Shown here: piece by piece, positions 35,744 to 45,894 of the stretch
Numbering within the stretch: position 1 is the first letter of the stretch
Layout: the number at the start of each line of letters is the position of its first letter
Origin: Siphonodentalium dalli
Lineage: Eukaryota; Mollusca; Scaphopoda; Gadilida; Siphonodentaliidae
DNA length: 64,000 bases
NCBI GenBank assembly: GCA_032622095.1
Contig: CP136066.1
Span: forward strand, 144,363,559-144,427,558
Reading direction: 5' to 3'
Made by a program: the position numbers and the translations under genes
The notes under the pieces: generated by a model
Databases searched by the model: none
What the model was told of the DNA's origin: nothing
Seen by the model: the letters and a program-made list of their open reading frames with translations, nothing else

Positions 35744-35764
35744 TTCGCAAATATAGATATTGAT

Positions 35765-36410
35765 ATGAATAGATGGATATTATACAGATACAGAGCAGAA
35801 CTTGTACATGTGCAGTTGCATTTACGCGCTGAAACAGACTCATGTATATGATTTGTGCAAATTTTGATCTTTGAAACAGTTTGAAAAAAGTTTTTAATTT
35901 CTATATAGATTTTAGATTGAAATTAAAAAAAAAATATAATTTTTTTTAATTTAATCCTTCAATTTCCATTTTAGATTTTTAGATTTAAACTTCTTGCTCA
36001 AAATTTTTTTATTTAGAAAAACAAATTAAGTCAAAATTTAATTACTTAAATATTTAATTAAACAATATGGCCGTTATTACATCCCCAGGCACCACACCAC
36101 ATTTTGTTGAAATCTGTCAAGGGCTCTGGATGAAACATCGCGAACAGACCAGAACAGACAGATCCCTGAACTCTTTATATCTAAACCAGAGAACACACAT
36201 TCGTTTTGCCATTAAATATGAAAATATGACAAGTGTCATGCTAAATGAAAAACATTGTTATAATCACGGATAAATTTATATGGCTCAAATATAAATCTCA
36301 GTATATTATGATTTGACAACAAAAACGTTGCATGGATATCAAAATTAGGGTGAAGAAAGATGGCAGCAGAATTTTCAATGCGGCCATTGGCCGGTTCAGT
36401 TGCTGAAATC
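35765..36410. other. AT-rich intron DNA, no gene
   Basis: Strongly AT-rich low-complexity stretch around 35880-36065. The frame at 36067-36273 has no recognisable domain. Confidence 0.4.
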
Positions 36411-36439
36411 GAAAATATCCGCTAATAAATATTTGATTG

Positions 36440-36820
36440 ACACCTTTCTCATACCGAACTACTGCTGATAAGAATTACGAATAGGGTATTACGTCACTAT
36501 GATTTATGTTCTTTATTTCAGTTGTCGTTTTGCCATATCCGTAGTTACTACTACGATTTCGAGAAGCCAACCATGTGTATAACGTAAGCCTTGGATGTAG
36601 TAATCGAGTCTATCTGATAACGACATAAATAAGTGTAAAATAATCATGACAAACAGAACTATATCACATTACTGTGGGTGATAAGAATTATAACCGGCAC
36701 TCTTTTATCACAAACGGACTCGTAGTCGTGAATTATTTTGAAAAGGTTTTTGAACTCGACTACTATAAGCAATTCATAATTCTTATCAGTAGTAGTTCTT
36801 TATGCGAAATGTGTCGATTA
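36440..36820. repeat. Inverted repeat
   Basis: 'ctactgctgataagaattac' near 36461 is answered by 'aattcttatcagtagtag' near 36781, with further partial pairing inward ('aactactgtgggtgataagaattat' type). Confidence 0.6.
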
Positions 36821-36929
36821 TGACATATTATGAAGATATTGAGTAAATTACATGTCGGATTTCTGTTGAGGCATGACGATTTTGTGATGAACGTATAGAT
36901 ATATTCCATTCATTAAACACATTCTATAA

Positions 36930-37385
36930 TAATGATATACATGTACAACGGTCATGGTACAACAGGAAATGGTGCCAAGTATACCCAAATGTATTATTGT
37001 TCCGCAAACTTGACCTTTGACTTCCGGTCGTCTATTTACATTCCTTACGCTACGTACTCTAATCGATGTTTGTGACTATTGTTGATTTAGTTTGAAGAAA
37101 TATTTCATTAAATTTACGTGAAAGAGTCTTATTTATCTGGGACCATTTCTTTACGCGGGCAATCTACGCATAGTTATGATGCTGTAGATTTCACGACCAA
37201 TTTATTGATTTTAGTATGTTTCATTGAGGTTTTTGATCAAGTTGTGAATACAGTCTATAATTCGTCCCCAGTTTATAACGAAATTTACAAAACTCGTCCA
37301 GTAAATTAGACCTAATTTAGTAGACTCGTTTTTGTAAATTTCGCTATAAACTGGGGACGAGTTGTGGATCCTCTATATCTATCCA
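36930..37385 (-). mobile_element. Non-autonomous interspersed element with terminal hairpin, copy 2 (inverted)
   Basis: Reverse complement of 6781-7290: 'ttgacctttgacttccgg', 'gaagaaatatttcattaaat' and the end hairpin 'attcgtccccagtttataa' with 'ctataaactggggacgag' at 37262-37362. Intronic here. Confidence 0.72.
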
Positions 37386-37420
37386 CTCCACGAAACCACG
37401 CATAAGTTATGAAGAGTAAG

Positions 37421-37638
37421 TACAGTAATGCCCTAAATAATCGACTGCTTAACCACAGCATAATTATGGGTAATTTTTCAGGATTTAGTCGGAAATATGG
37501 CTTGTTGCCATTCATCGGAAAGCTCTCAGTGAGAGCTTTCCGATAAATGACAACAAGCCATATTTCCGACTAAATCCTGAAAAAATTACCCATAATTCTG
37601 ATGTGGTTAAGGAGTGGATTATTTGGGGCATCACTGTA
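37421..37638. mobile_element. TA-flanked hairpin MITE, full copy
   Basis: A 218-bp palindrome from 'tacagtaatgccctaaataa' to 'ggggcatcactgta', centre near 37530 ('agctctcagtgagagct'). Intronic, about 80 bp from the decayed exon duplicate at 37666-37785. Confidence 0.88.
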
Positions 37639-37665
37639 CCTCAGCGTGAAATAGCTTATCATGCA

Positions 37666-37785
37666 ACACAATTCTTAAACTTTTGTTCTTGTAAAACGTG
37701 GTGTGCCGGGATTACTCACTATCTGTTCTGAAATAATCGTCTGAAATAGACGTACCTATATACATGTAACATGACTGACATTTAC
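37666..37785 (-). pseudogene. Decayed duplicate of an FN3 exon and its flanks
   Basis: The sequence on both sides of the real exon 37999-38255 is repeated here: 'aaaacgtggtgtgccggg' with the donor 'gtgagt', and the acceptor 'ctatttcag' with 'gtcatgttacatgtat' upstream. Between the two splice sites only 21 nt remain (37720-37740) instead of 257. The 21-nt remnant does not fit the required phases, so it is unlikely to be a coding exon. Confidence 0.7.
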
Positions 37786-37998
37786 ATTTACTCAGAGTCT
37801 CAACCCTGGTCATTATGTGCTATAATGAGGTTGGGTCCTGCTGAATTGCTATTAACAAACTGTTAACAAACTGATGCTGTTAACAAAAAAGTACCATTTA
37901 TATATTTTTTTAATTTGTCTTTTTCGCGGTGAAATTATTTTGCTACACAATTCTCAAACTTTTGTTCTGGTAAAACGTGGTGTGTCGGGACTACTCAC

Positions 37999-38255
37999 TA
38001 TCTCTTCGCCCTCATTTGGAGTAGTAGACTGGTACGTGTCGTATGGATTGTTACAATTGTTTTCCATTTGGAACCAGACTAGATCGTACATCTGGTCCGT
38101 GACGACCTTTGGCGACTTCCATCGAGCGACAGCAACCATATTCTTGTTGATCTTTGTCGTCGATATATTAACCTGTATTTCTTTTCCCATAGATTTGGTG
38201 TAGGTTACGTCTTTTAGTTCAGCAGCTAAACCGCGGTCCAATCGGGGATAGTTGT
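37999..38255 (-). CDS. Kinase gene exon: first half of an FN3-like module
   Basis: 257 nt, phase 1 in and phase 0 out. The acceptor is 'gtctatttcag|acaac' and the donor 'gagata|gtgagt'. Encodes residues 43-128: 'NYPRLDRGLAAELKDVTY', then 'EIQVNISTTKINKNMVAVAR' (strand B-C-like, sequon N-I-S), 'YDLVWFQME' and an acidic end 'NEGEEI'. Fold assignment rests on the module phase and on the clear second half at 31931-32105. Primary sequence similarity alone is weak. Confidence 0.8.
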
Positions 38256-38329
38256 CTGAAATAGACGTACCTATACGTGTAACATGATATATCTATTTAT
38301 CCACCGCTCACTACATCTATTTCCTACAT

Positions 38330-38765
38330 AAAGCCTGCCTAATAAATGTTACGTTTATTACGTCAAAGTAGCTTTATTAGGTCAACGTATCTTTATTAGG
38401 TTAGTACTACTTTCGTGACGTAATTGCATATGCAAATTGCGCAGGTAACTAGGGACGTTAACCGACCTGAATGACGTCATTGTGATTTTGGGACCTTTTT
38501 ATCGTCCATAATTCACCGCAATTGATACAAAATTCGTAATCGGATATGTGTTTTCGCTCTAAAACATCTATAAACCATTAGCTGAAAGCCAGCTTAAAAT
38601 AGCTATTAAAATAACCCAACGAACTATTTCGCTCTAAGCTGCACTCCGGTTTTGCCACGTCATGAATACTAATTAGTTTGCTTGACCTAATAAATGTAAG
38701 GGCGTCATCGAAGTAACGAATGTAAAACTGAGGAAAGCGACAGATTTATCGCACAAAATGCATGT
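38330..38765. repeat. Region with repeated 'cctaataaatgt/ctttattaggt' motifs
   Basis: Several short direct and inverted copies of 'tttattaggt' near 38340-38405 and 'acctaataaatgtaag' near 38684, and again 'atattaggtcggtgacctaatat' near 39003-39025. It may be the ends of one composite element spanning 38.33-39.05 kb. Boundaries unresolved. Confidence 0.4.
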
Positions 38766-38774
38766 TTTGTGCGA

Positions 38775-38945
38775 TGGATAAATAGAATATGAAGCTAATG
38801 TTGTCGATAAAACTGTTTATGCCCGCTCGGGGGATTTGGCATATATTGGACTCGGCAGAGCCTCGCCCAATATATGCTCAAATCCCCCTCACGGACATAA
38901 ACATTTTAACCGACGACACTAGCTACATATTCTATATTTATTATG
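38775..38945. repeat. Long hairpin, arms about 75 bp
   Basis: 'ataaatagaatatgaagcta' to 'ggcatatattgg' is answered by 'cccaatatatgctcaaatc' to 'acatattctatatttat', with loop 'actcggcagagcctcg'. A MITE-like foldback. Confidence 0.8.
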
Positions 38946-39720
38946 TCAGCTCTGGCAATTAGCCAATCAGCGTCGATACATAGTGACGGTATATGAACCC
39001 ATATTAGGTCGGTGACCTAATATGAAATCAATATTAGGTGCTTATCCGCGATCTTGTTTTTTTCAGAAACTCAGTCGCCTCGGGAATATTTTTGTGTATT
39101 TTGGCGCCCATAAAGGGGATATCTGTCGGAAATCATTTTATGTGAATGTAAAGACATAGTACCATGTACCAAAACCTGCATGCGATATATTTGATGAATT
39201 CTAAAGACTCATAAATTAACTATCAAACTCAACAAGTTGTCCTATACATCTGGTAATTAGCCATTGACTCAATGCGTTGACGTTCAACGCCCATGACGCG
39301 TCACTGTGACGTTACCTAAGTTAATGGCCATAGACAATTAACCCTTTGGAGAGTATCTGTAACGTCATATACATGACGTCATGAGTAAATTTAACATCAA
39401 CGTCATAGCAATAATTATTAACAAGTTCGGGTCAAAAGGGTCCAATAATTCGTTTTAATTTATGTGCATTTTGTTTTAACGTGTGTTATCATAATCGATT
39501 GCACTTATACATTTGGGACATTATAATAATCAAAATATCTGCTATACAAATCATTTATAAATCAGATGATTTATTGAAGTTATGTCTACATAAAATAACA
39601 CTTCCTGAAACGACATATATGTCGTTCTACTCCTCAACCGATAGACGACATATATGTCGTTCTACTCGCCAAAGTGTTAAAGGGATATGCTGGATTTTGT
39701 CCACTGACATATAATAGATA

Positions 39721-39862
39721 CGTTACGGGACGCTTGGTGGTCGGATATGGTGGCATGTGAGGCTCAGTGAGATCAATATTAGGCTCGGCCTACGGCCTCG
39801 CCTAATATTGATCTCACTTCGCCTCACATGGCACAATATCCGACCACTAAGCGTCCCGTAAC
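39721..39862. repeat. Long hairpin, arms about 68 bp
   Basis: 'gttacgggacgcttggtggt' pairs with 'accactaagcgtcccgtaac'. The inner 'gatcaatattaggctcgg' pairs with 'cgcctaatattgatc'. It resembles the 38.8-kb hairpin in the loop style ('ctcggcctacggcctcg'). Confidence 0.85.
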
Positions 39863-39933
39863 TTATAATAGTAAGTATCCATTATATACATGTATGTTGA
39901 TTTATATTAATCCACTTTACGCCAATTCACGAA

Positions 39934-40902
39934 ATAAACATCACCGTGCATCCTGGTGATCCACATAGTAGTTGGGCTGATTTTGATTCCCCCGGAGTTG
40001 AATTTATCGCACTCTCTTCACATAATCTATATAAACATCACTGTGAATCCTCGTGATCCACATAGTAGTTGGGCTGATTTTGATTCCCCCGGTGTTGAAT
40101 TTATCGCACTCTCTTCACATAATCTATATAAACATCACCGTAAATCCTCGTGATCCACATAGTAGTGGGCTGATTTTGATTCCCCCGGTGTTGAATTTAT
40201 CGCACTCTCTTTACATAATCTATATAAACATCACTGTGAATCCTCGTGATCCACATAGTAGTTGGGCTGATTTTGATTCCCCCGGTGTTGAATTTATCGC
40301 ACTCTCTTTACATAATCTATATAAACATCACTGTGAATCCTCGCGATCCACATAGTAGTGGGCTGATTTTGATTCCCCCGGTGTTGAATTTATCGCACTC
40401 TCTTTACATAATCTATATAAACATCACCGTGAATCCTCGTGATCCACATAGTAGTGGGCTGACTTTGATTCCCCCGGTGTGAATTTATCGCACTCTCTTC
40501 ACATAATCTATATAAACATCACTGTGAATCCCCGTGATCCACATAGTAGTTGGGCTGATTTTGATTCCCCCGGGGTTGAATTTATCGCACTCTCTTTACA
40601 TAATCTATATAAACATCACCGTGAATCCTCGTGATCCACATAGTAGTTGGGCTGATTTTGATTCCCCCGGTGTTGAATTTATCGCACTCGCTTTACATAA
40701 TCTATATAAACATCACTGTGAATCCTCGTGATCCACATAGTAGTGGGCTGATTTTGATTCCCCCGGTGTTGAATATATCGCACTCTCTTCAAATAATCTA
40801 TATAAACATCACCGTAAATCCTCGTGATCCACATAGTAGTGGGCTGATTTTGATTCCCCCGGTGTTGAATTTATCGCATTCTCTTTACATACTCTATATA
40901 AG
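39934..40902. repeat. Satellite array, ten units of 95-97 bp
   Basis: Marks 'gatccacatagtagt' fall at about 39958, 40055, 40152, 40248, 40345, 40441, 40536, 40633, 40729 and 40826. Units are highly similar. Because 97 is not divisible by three, the frame shifts each unit, so the overlapping open frames are not genes. Intronic in the kinase gene. Confidence 0.93.
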
Positions 40903-41157
40903 AATGGATGTTGCGCTCAAATTTACGATTGCTCTTTGGTCAGTTTGCCTATAAGCATGGACAATATAATTATGTCGCATAAATACTTAAAGTGTCAATG
41001 ATTATAGGGATCAACATCAAGTCGCACGCTAAAGTAGGGAACATGGACGTGGCAGGCATTGGGGTACGTGTCCCATCCCCAACTTTAGTTAAACTTTTCA
41101 ACAGTTAGAAATTTCATGCCTGACACAGCATTAGTTGGACATCTCACACCACATATA

Positions 41158-42433
41158 TAGTCCAGTGCATTTATGGTTTTACCCAGAACTAATTGCAACA
41201 GAATTTTTTTTTGCTGGAATTGGTACATATACCCTCCATAAACAACATACTAAAAATCGGCAAAAATCGGAAAAAGGGAAATTAGTGAATTTCGTGAAAA
41301 AAATAGGAGAAAATTTGGTCAAATCATCAATTTATAGGTTTTCATGAATGTATATAAAAAATTCAAATTTACAAGTCCTACAAATATCATGCCTATTTTG
41401 TCGACCACATTTTCCTGAATCCAGAACTGGAAACCATTCCCAGATTCCTTAAGTATTTTTCGAGTTGTGTGCCTTCAAAAACGCGAGTTTACCTGATTTC
41501 GGAGCCTTAATTTCGCAGAATGAGCCAAATGCCGTATTATATGGTTAATTATTTAAAAACCTAGAGCAAAATTAATTACTTTTACACTGTTTTAGTAATT
41601 TCCTCACTAGATAAAACACAAAATATGATTAATATGTGCATCTATGAATAAGGAGAATAAAATATTCTCAAACAAAATGTGTGTTCCATTCAAAGGGCCA
41701 TAAGTTGATTTTCTTAAATAATGTCCTGTTAATACCTTTACATTTTGTTCAATCCAACATACTTAAAAGGTTATAAGAAAAGCATGGCATATGGGTATTA
41801 AATTATTGAGTTACATGACCTCAAATATTGCATTTCATCACACACGTTCAGTGTCAGAGGCAAAATTGGTCAGGTCCATACAATGGAACACACATTTTGT
41901 TTGAGAATATAATCTTCTTCTTAATTATAGATACACATATTATTCATATTTTGTGTTTAATCTAGTGAGGAAATTACTATAACACTGAAAAATCCCTTCA
42001 GTTTGCTCTACTTTTTAAAATAATTAATCACAAATAAGGCATTTTGGCTCATTCTTCGAAATTGAGGCCCCGAAAATGGGCCGAAATCAGGTAAACTCGC
42101 GTTTTTGAAGGCACACAACTCGAAAAATACGTAATGAATCTGGGACTGGTTTTCAGTACTGGGTTCAGGAAATTGAGGTCGACACAATACACATACCATT
42201 TGTAGGATTTGTGAATTTGATTGTTCTTATATGCATCCATGAAATTCCATAAATCGATGATTTGACCAAATTTCCGCAAATTTATTTCACGAAATTCACC
42301 AATTTCCTTTTTTCCGATTTTTGCCGATTTTTAGTATGTTGTTTATGGAGGGTTTATGTACTTATTCCAGCAAAAAATTCTGTTGCAATTAGTTCCGGGT
42401 GTGGCATTTTTTTCTCATAAATGCACTGGACTA
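41158..42433. mobile_element. 1.28-kb inverted repeat with ~540-bp arms
   Basis: The outer ends 'tagtccagtgcat' (41158) and 'atgcactggacta' (42421) pair, as do 'ctaaaaatcggcaaaaatcg' with 'cgatttttgccgatttttag' and 'ggaatttcctcactag' type text near 41590 with 'ctagtgaggaaattac' near 41962. The spacer is about 41700-41873. No transposase. It is a large foldback or a head-to-head duplication. Confidence 0.85.
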
Positions 42434-44810
42434 ATAGGTTGAGATTATTCTGATAGTTTGATTTTCTAAACAGTAATGGTCAATTTGTTGTTTTTAGTAC
42501 AACAGTAGCATATATTTCAACTTTCTGGTAAAATGTTTTGGTCCGAATTGGAAATCAGTTGGAAATTTTTCAACCATATAAGGTGTGTCAGGTTTGTATT
42601 TCCAACAGTTGGCAAGATTGAGATGCAATTTGGAAAGTTCCAACCAGAGTGGATGCAAATCTACTTTCAAGAACCTGGGAATTTGGTCTGATTCAAGGGA
42701 GTTTGTGCAGTTGGAAATCTCAAGGTAGACACTCCGACGGAGACCATAGCTTTGGGATTAAATGGCGCACCTACCGCAGATTTAGTATTTTCCGATACCA
42801 ACTGCCATTTTGGACGCCATGTTGAATTGGGAATTTTCCCCAAAGCGGATTTTAGATATGTTATTCCTAGTACTTTTCCGCACAAAATGATACCAAAAAC
42901 CTTTATGACATTTTCTAGGTGTATCACTGCAGATCTGGCCGATGTATTACTTCCCTTGTTAATCGACAAACGTCTTACATCGGCTCATGCAATTTATCTT
43001 AAAATCTTAGCACAGGACCTCACTCATAGCATTTTTGTTTGCCGCTATTTAATTGGTTAACGTATATATAGGTGGAAGTTTTCCGCCACGTTAATCCGGA
43101 TATCTCGCCGGGATCAGCTGCTGGCACTGGCTCAATCCACCCGACGCTACCCACCGTCACATCACATACACACAGACGATTTATGCGTTTTGTGAGTGGT
43201 AACAAAGCAACACTACTCTGTAGTAAATCTCATTGATGATCAGCATGACGATCCGCATTCAAACGCGTGTTTCACAGCGGGGAAGGTCATTTCCGCTTCT
43301 ACGAGCTCCCAGGGTGTTAGGTCATTTATTTTGAAATCTTCTCAGTAGTTTGGATTGGTGCCAATGTTATTTGTCCGTCCTGCGTATTTTCAATCAACGT
43401 GATTATTTCCCGATACACCTGTTTCCGTCAAACATATTTTATACGATGCGAGTTGGTTACTCGGATGTGCACATCATATGTATTCCCATTCCGTTCGTTG
43501 CCACCGAGTCTTGGCGTCCTTAGGGTCGCCAGATTGTGAAGTCCATGCATGCAATGAATGTTACTTCCGGGGTCTGCTTCGTGACAATCTACTAGGAAAC
43601 AACATGAAACCGAAACCACGTCTATACTCAGCATTCAGTGGGAAATATTCCATTTAAATTACAATAATAATTTAAGCGGACATGGCTCGTTCAAACCCCA
43701 CAATTACGTATACATAATTTTGTTAGAAGTATCTCAAAACATGTCTACGCTGGTCTACGCGGAAGATTTCCGAACAAATTCGTCGCGCTGAACTTTTACT
43801 TTTTGATAAATTTGAGCTTTTTTATTTCATTTCCGAGGGTGAAAGTACGTGGCATTTACTAGGACATTGACTGTCAGTCTGCAATCATTTTGACTTTGAT
43901 GAGATAAGTCGCATACCTAGGTAAAAATAATCGTTCGCTGATAATTTATCAGTGGCGACTGAGAAGGTTCTCTGTGATATAACACCCACTATTATAAATA
44001 CAACTGACATACATGTATTAACGTATCTTACACATTTCCTAATCTACCAGAAGAATCTGAATCCTAGTCCACTGAATCAATTGTTAACCCGTTCGATATT
44101 AAGTGGATTCTCCCATTCAGTTATAAAGTGTACATAAGAATGTTATATTATTGATTTGCTGGTATTTACAGGTAATATCAGCAGACGACATATAAATAAA
44201 AGTAAAGAAGGTTCGGTCCTATGTATTGAGGGAATGTTTAAATAATAAAGTTCGACATTTGTTGAACTTATTATCTGAACAGTTAATACGGGATAACTAA
44301 CGACAATGATGCTTTAGTATAGAGAGGGTTGAACTTATTATCTGAACAGTTCACATGTCATAACTGCTCGACAATGATGCTATAAATAATAGTATTAATA
44401 TGAAGGCTATCGGAATGTTTTAAACTATCCAAGGTGAAGCCTGGATTCTCTCAGACCGTTGCAATTGGAGCCTTTTGGTTAGAATTTCCTTTTCCAAAAT
44501 TGCCAGCCTTATATGAAGTTTCCTGTCAAAATTGTTTACTGGCACATGTACGATACACGCAAAATTAATTATTTGTACCCGTGCATGTTAAGGATTTTCC
44601 TTTCCGATACGAAATTAACCAGATTCAGATTTGGTACCGTCTAGAATGAAAGACTAGATATGCATTGTGGCATGGCGGGAAAATCATCTAATATTTTCAA
44701 ATTTTAGAGGGGGGGGGGGCAAGAACACATTTCCAGGGTTGCAAAATTCGTTCTGGTTCAGTAAGTTGCAGTGTCGAAATTGGACCAAAAAACAAAAACC
44801 AAAAAAATCC
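42434..44810. other. Intron DNA with two exon-like blocks, no confirmed gene
   Basis: Diverged 'gttggaaatttttcaacc' motifs lie at 42540-42660. Exon-like minus-strand frames occur at 43461-43591 and near 43060-43240 (see findings). Fragments of the 29.2-kb hairpin family occur at 44080-44360. Other short frames overlap the dispersed 'gccattttggacgccatgtt' motif. Confidence 0.4.
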
Positions 44811-44818
44811 CAGTTTAC

Positions 44819-44945
44819 CTTCGACCCGCACCGGGCTCGCACCATTAAACGTCACATTGGCTATGGTACTGTTAAGGTTAGTTGCTATCAGCCGGAATTC
44901 CGCATCGCCGTATTTCGAATCAATAACAACCTTTGTTGAAGCTGT
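44819..44945 (-). CDS. Kinase gene, most 5' exon identified: second half of an FN3-like module
   Basis: 127 nt, phase 0 in and phase 1 out. The acceptor is 'ctcattttcag|acagc' and the donor 'cgaag|gtaaac'. Encodes residues 1-42 of the partial protein: 'VVIDSKYGDAEFRLIATNLN' then 'IANVTFNGASPVRVE', with sequons N-S-T and N-V-T. The F-R-L-I-A-T-N pattern fits FN3 strand F. Phase class matches the other module second halves, which is strong support. By that logic a 1-0 exon must precede it further upstream. Confidence 0.75.
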
Positions 44946-45184
44946 CTGAAAATGAGAGAAAACAAAACTTTTACAGCACGAGTATACGAAGAAATTTCAG
45001 CAACTGATTTGAGAACTGAAAGCCCCTGTCTTATGCGTGTCGAGTTGGACTGAAAATTCCTGGGCCCGATTCGTCATGTCGAGTTTAAAACCACGCAGTG
45101 TTTAGGGTCAAAATAGATTGGTCGATTTGTCTTTCTTCGGCAATAACAGTCGTTGTTATGTACGGCCGTCACCACTTGGGAAAA

Positions 45185-45330
45185 ATAACGGGTTTTTGTA
45201 AAATATACGGTGTCACCGTTAATTTTCTGTTTAAGGTATCACCGTAAATATTACGGCAGAAACAGACGGTCCAAGAGCTGCCGGTTTTTTATACCGTGAT
45301 TTTTACGGTGTTTTTTTAACAGTGTTTTAG
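45185..45330. repeat. Hairpin repeat around 'acggtgtcaccgt'
   Basis: Alternating 'aatatacggtgtcaccgtta', 'gtatcaccgtaaatattacg' and 'ataccgtgatttttacggtg', ending 'ttttaacagtg'. It shares the end with 32160-32290. Confidence 0.65.
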
Positions 45331-45339
45331 AGGGCAACG

Positions 45340-45890
45340 TCTGAACGAATCGTGACCGAATTAATGCATCCTGATGATCTTGGGAATATGATTCTTTTTT
45401 TATCCCGTTAAGACGCAGTCACAGACTATCCTCAATACATGGTTATTATACAATTTAACCCTGATCATCGAAATGTCATATTGTTTCATTCAATGCGGGT
45501 GCAGCATGGGACACTCGGTCGGATTTCCGTAATATATATCAGGAGGAGGTACGGACTGTTTATTGCTTCAAATGTGCATGCTTCAGTTAGCGTGAACATT
45601 TTCTCATTTTTTATCTAATGTATCGATCGGAATGGCACATTGAGTTGTCCCTCAACTCAGATCAAGCTTGAAAATAGGTGCCGATTTTCGCCCATGTCGG
45701 GGTTAACTTCGTCCAGACCAGACTGTGATCATCTATTCCACGACCTAACCACATCGGATACGGGGACATCCTTAAATTAAAGTGTCAATCAACTTGTGGA
45801 GGTGTTATTTTTTTTCACCGAGCAATGACTATAATGATAAAAAAGGAAAGTCAAAAAGTTACAGTAAAGGGCTTCTATTGCGTAGATGAA
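45340..45890. other. No gene recognised
   Basis: A short minus-strand frame around 45660-45775 overlaps sequence shared with 30.08 kb and is not supported as an exon. Confidence 0.4.
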
Positions 45891-45894
45891 ACTA

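Larger units (their letters stand above)
32940..35760 (+). mobile_element. Probable retroelement-like or satellite-bearing element with GACA tail
   Basis: Begins with 'gggttacccggcgttgccca', a motif I recall from ends of dispersed elements in invertebrates (memory, weak). It contains the ~145-bp array at 34070-35600 and ends in (GACA)n at 35704-35742. A second end-like module with 'acagacagacaaaaagacag' lies at 34245-34385, so two ends in tandem may be present. No reverse transcriptase was recognised. Confidence 0.45.
16657..44945 (-). other. Receptor tyrosine kinase gene with FN3-like ectodomain, 5'-incomplete
   Basis: Thirteen exons joined by GT/AG introns give 2334 nt: 777 residues plus stop, with every junction in phase. 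The product is a membrane receptor kinase that would phosphorylate tyrosines on itself and its partners after ligand binding. Residues 1-314 are extracellular FN3-like modules, about 324-345 form the membrane helix and about 395-700 the kinase. Exon phases 1-0 and 0-1 alternate in the ectodomain, so each FN3 module is a symmetrical 1-1 unit. Kinase text resembles FGFR and RET families most; the ectodomain (FN3 rather than Ig or cadherin) fits neither vertebrate family. The signal peptide and first exons are not identified. The ligand is unknown. Confidence 0.85.

Noticed and set aside
37720-37740. 21-nt microexon in the kinase gene
   Set aside because: It has splice sites but its length breaks the phase needed on both sides, so it is better explained as the remnant of a duplicated exon.
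39956-40954. Overlapping plus-strand frames of 65-107 codons
   Set aside because: They are readings of the 96-97-bp satellite, whose unit length shifts the frame every repeat.
44667-44939. Plus-strand 90-codon frame
   Set aside because: Antisense to the FN3 exon at 44819-44945, and begins in a G-run repeat.
45655-45775. Minus-strand frame as an upstream exon
   Set aside because: Part of it matches a repeated patch near 30.08 kb, and no donor in phase was found.
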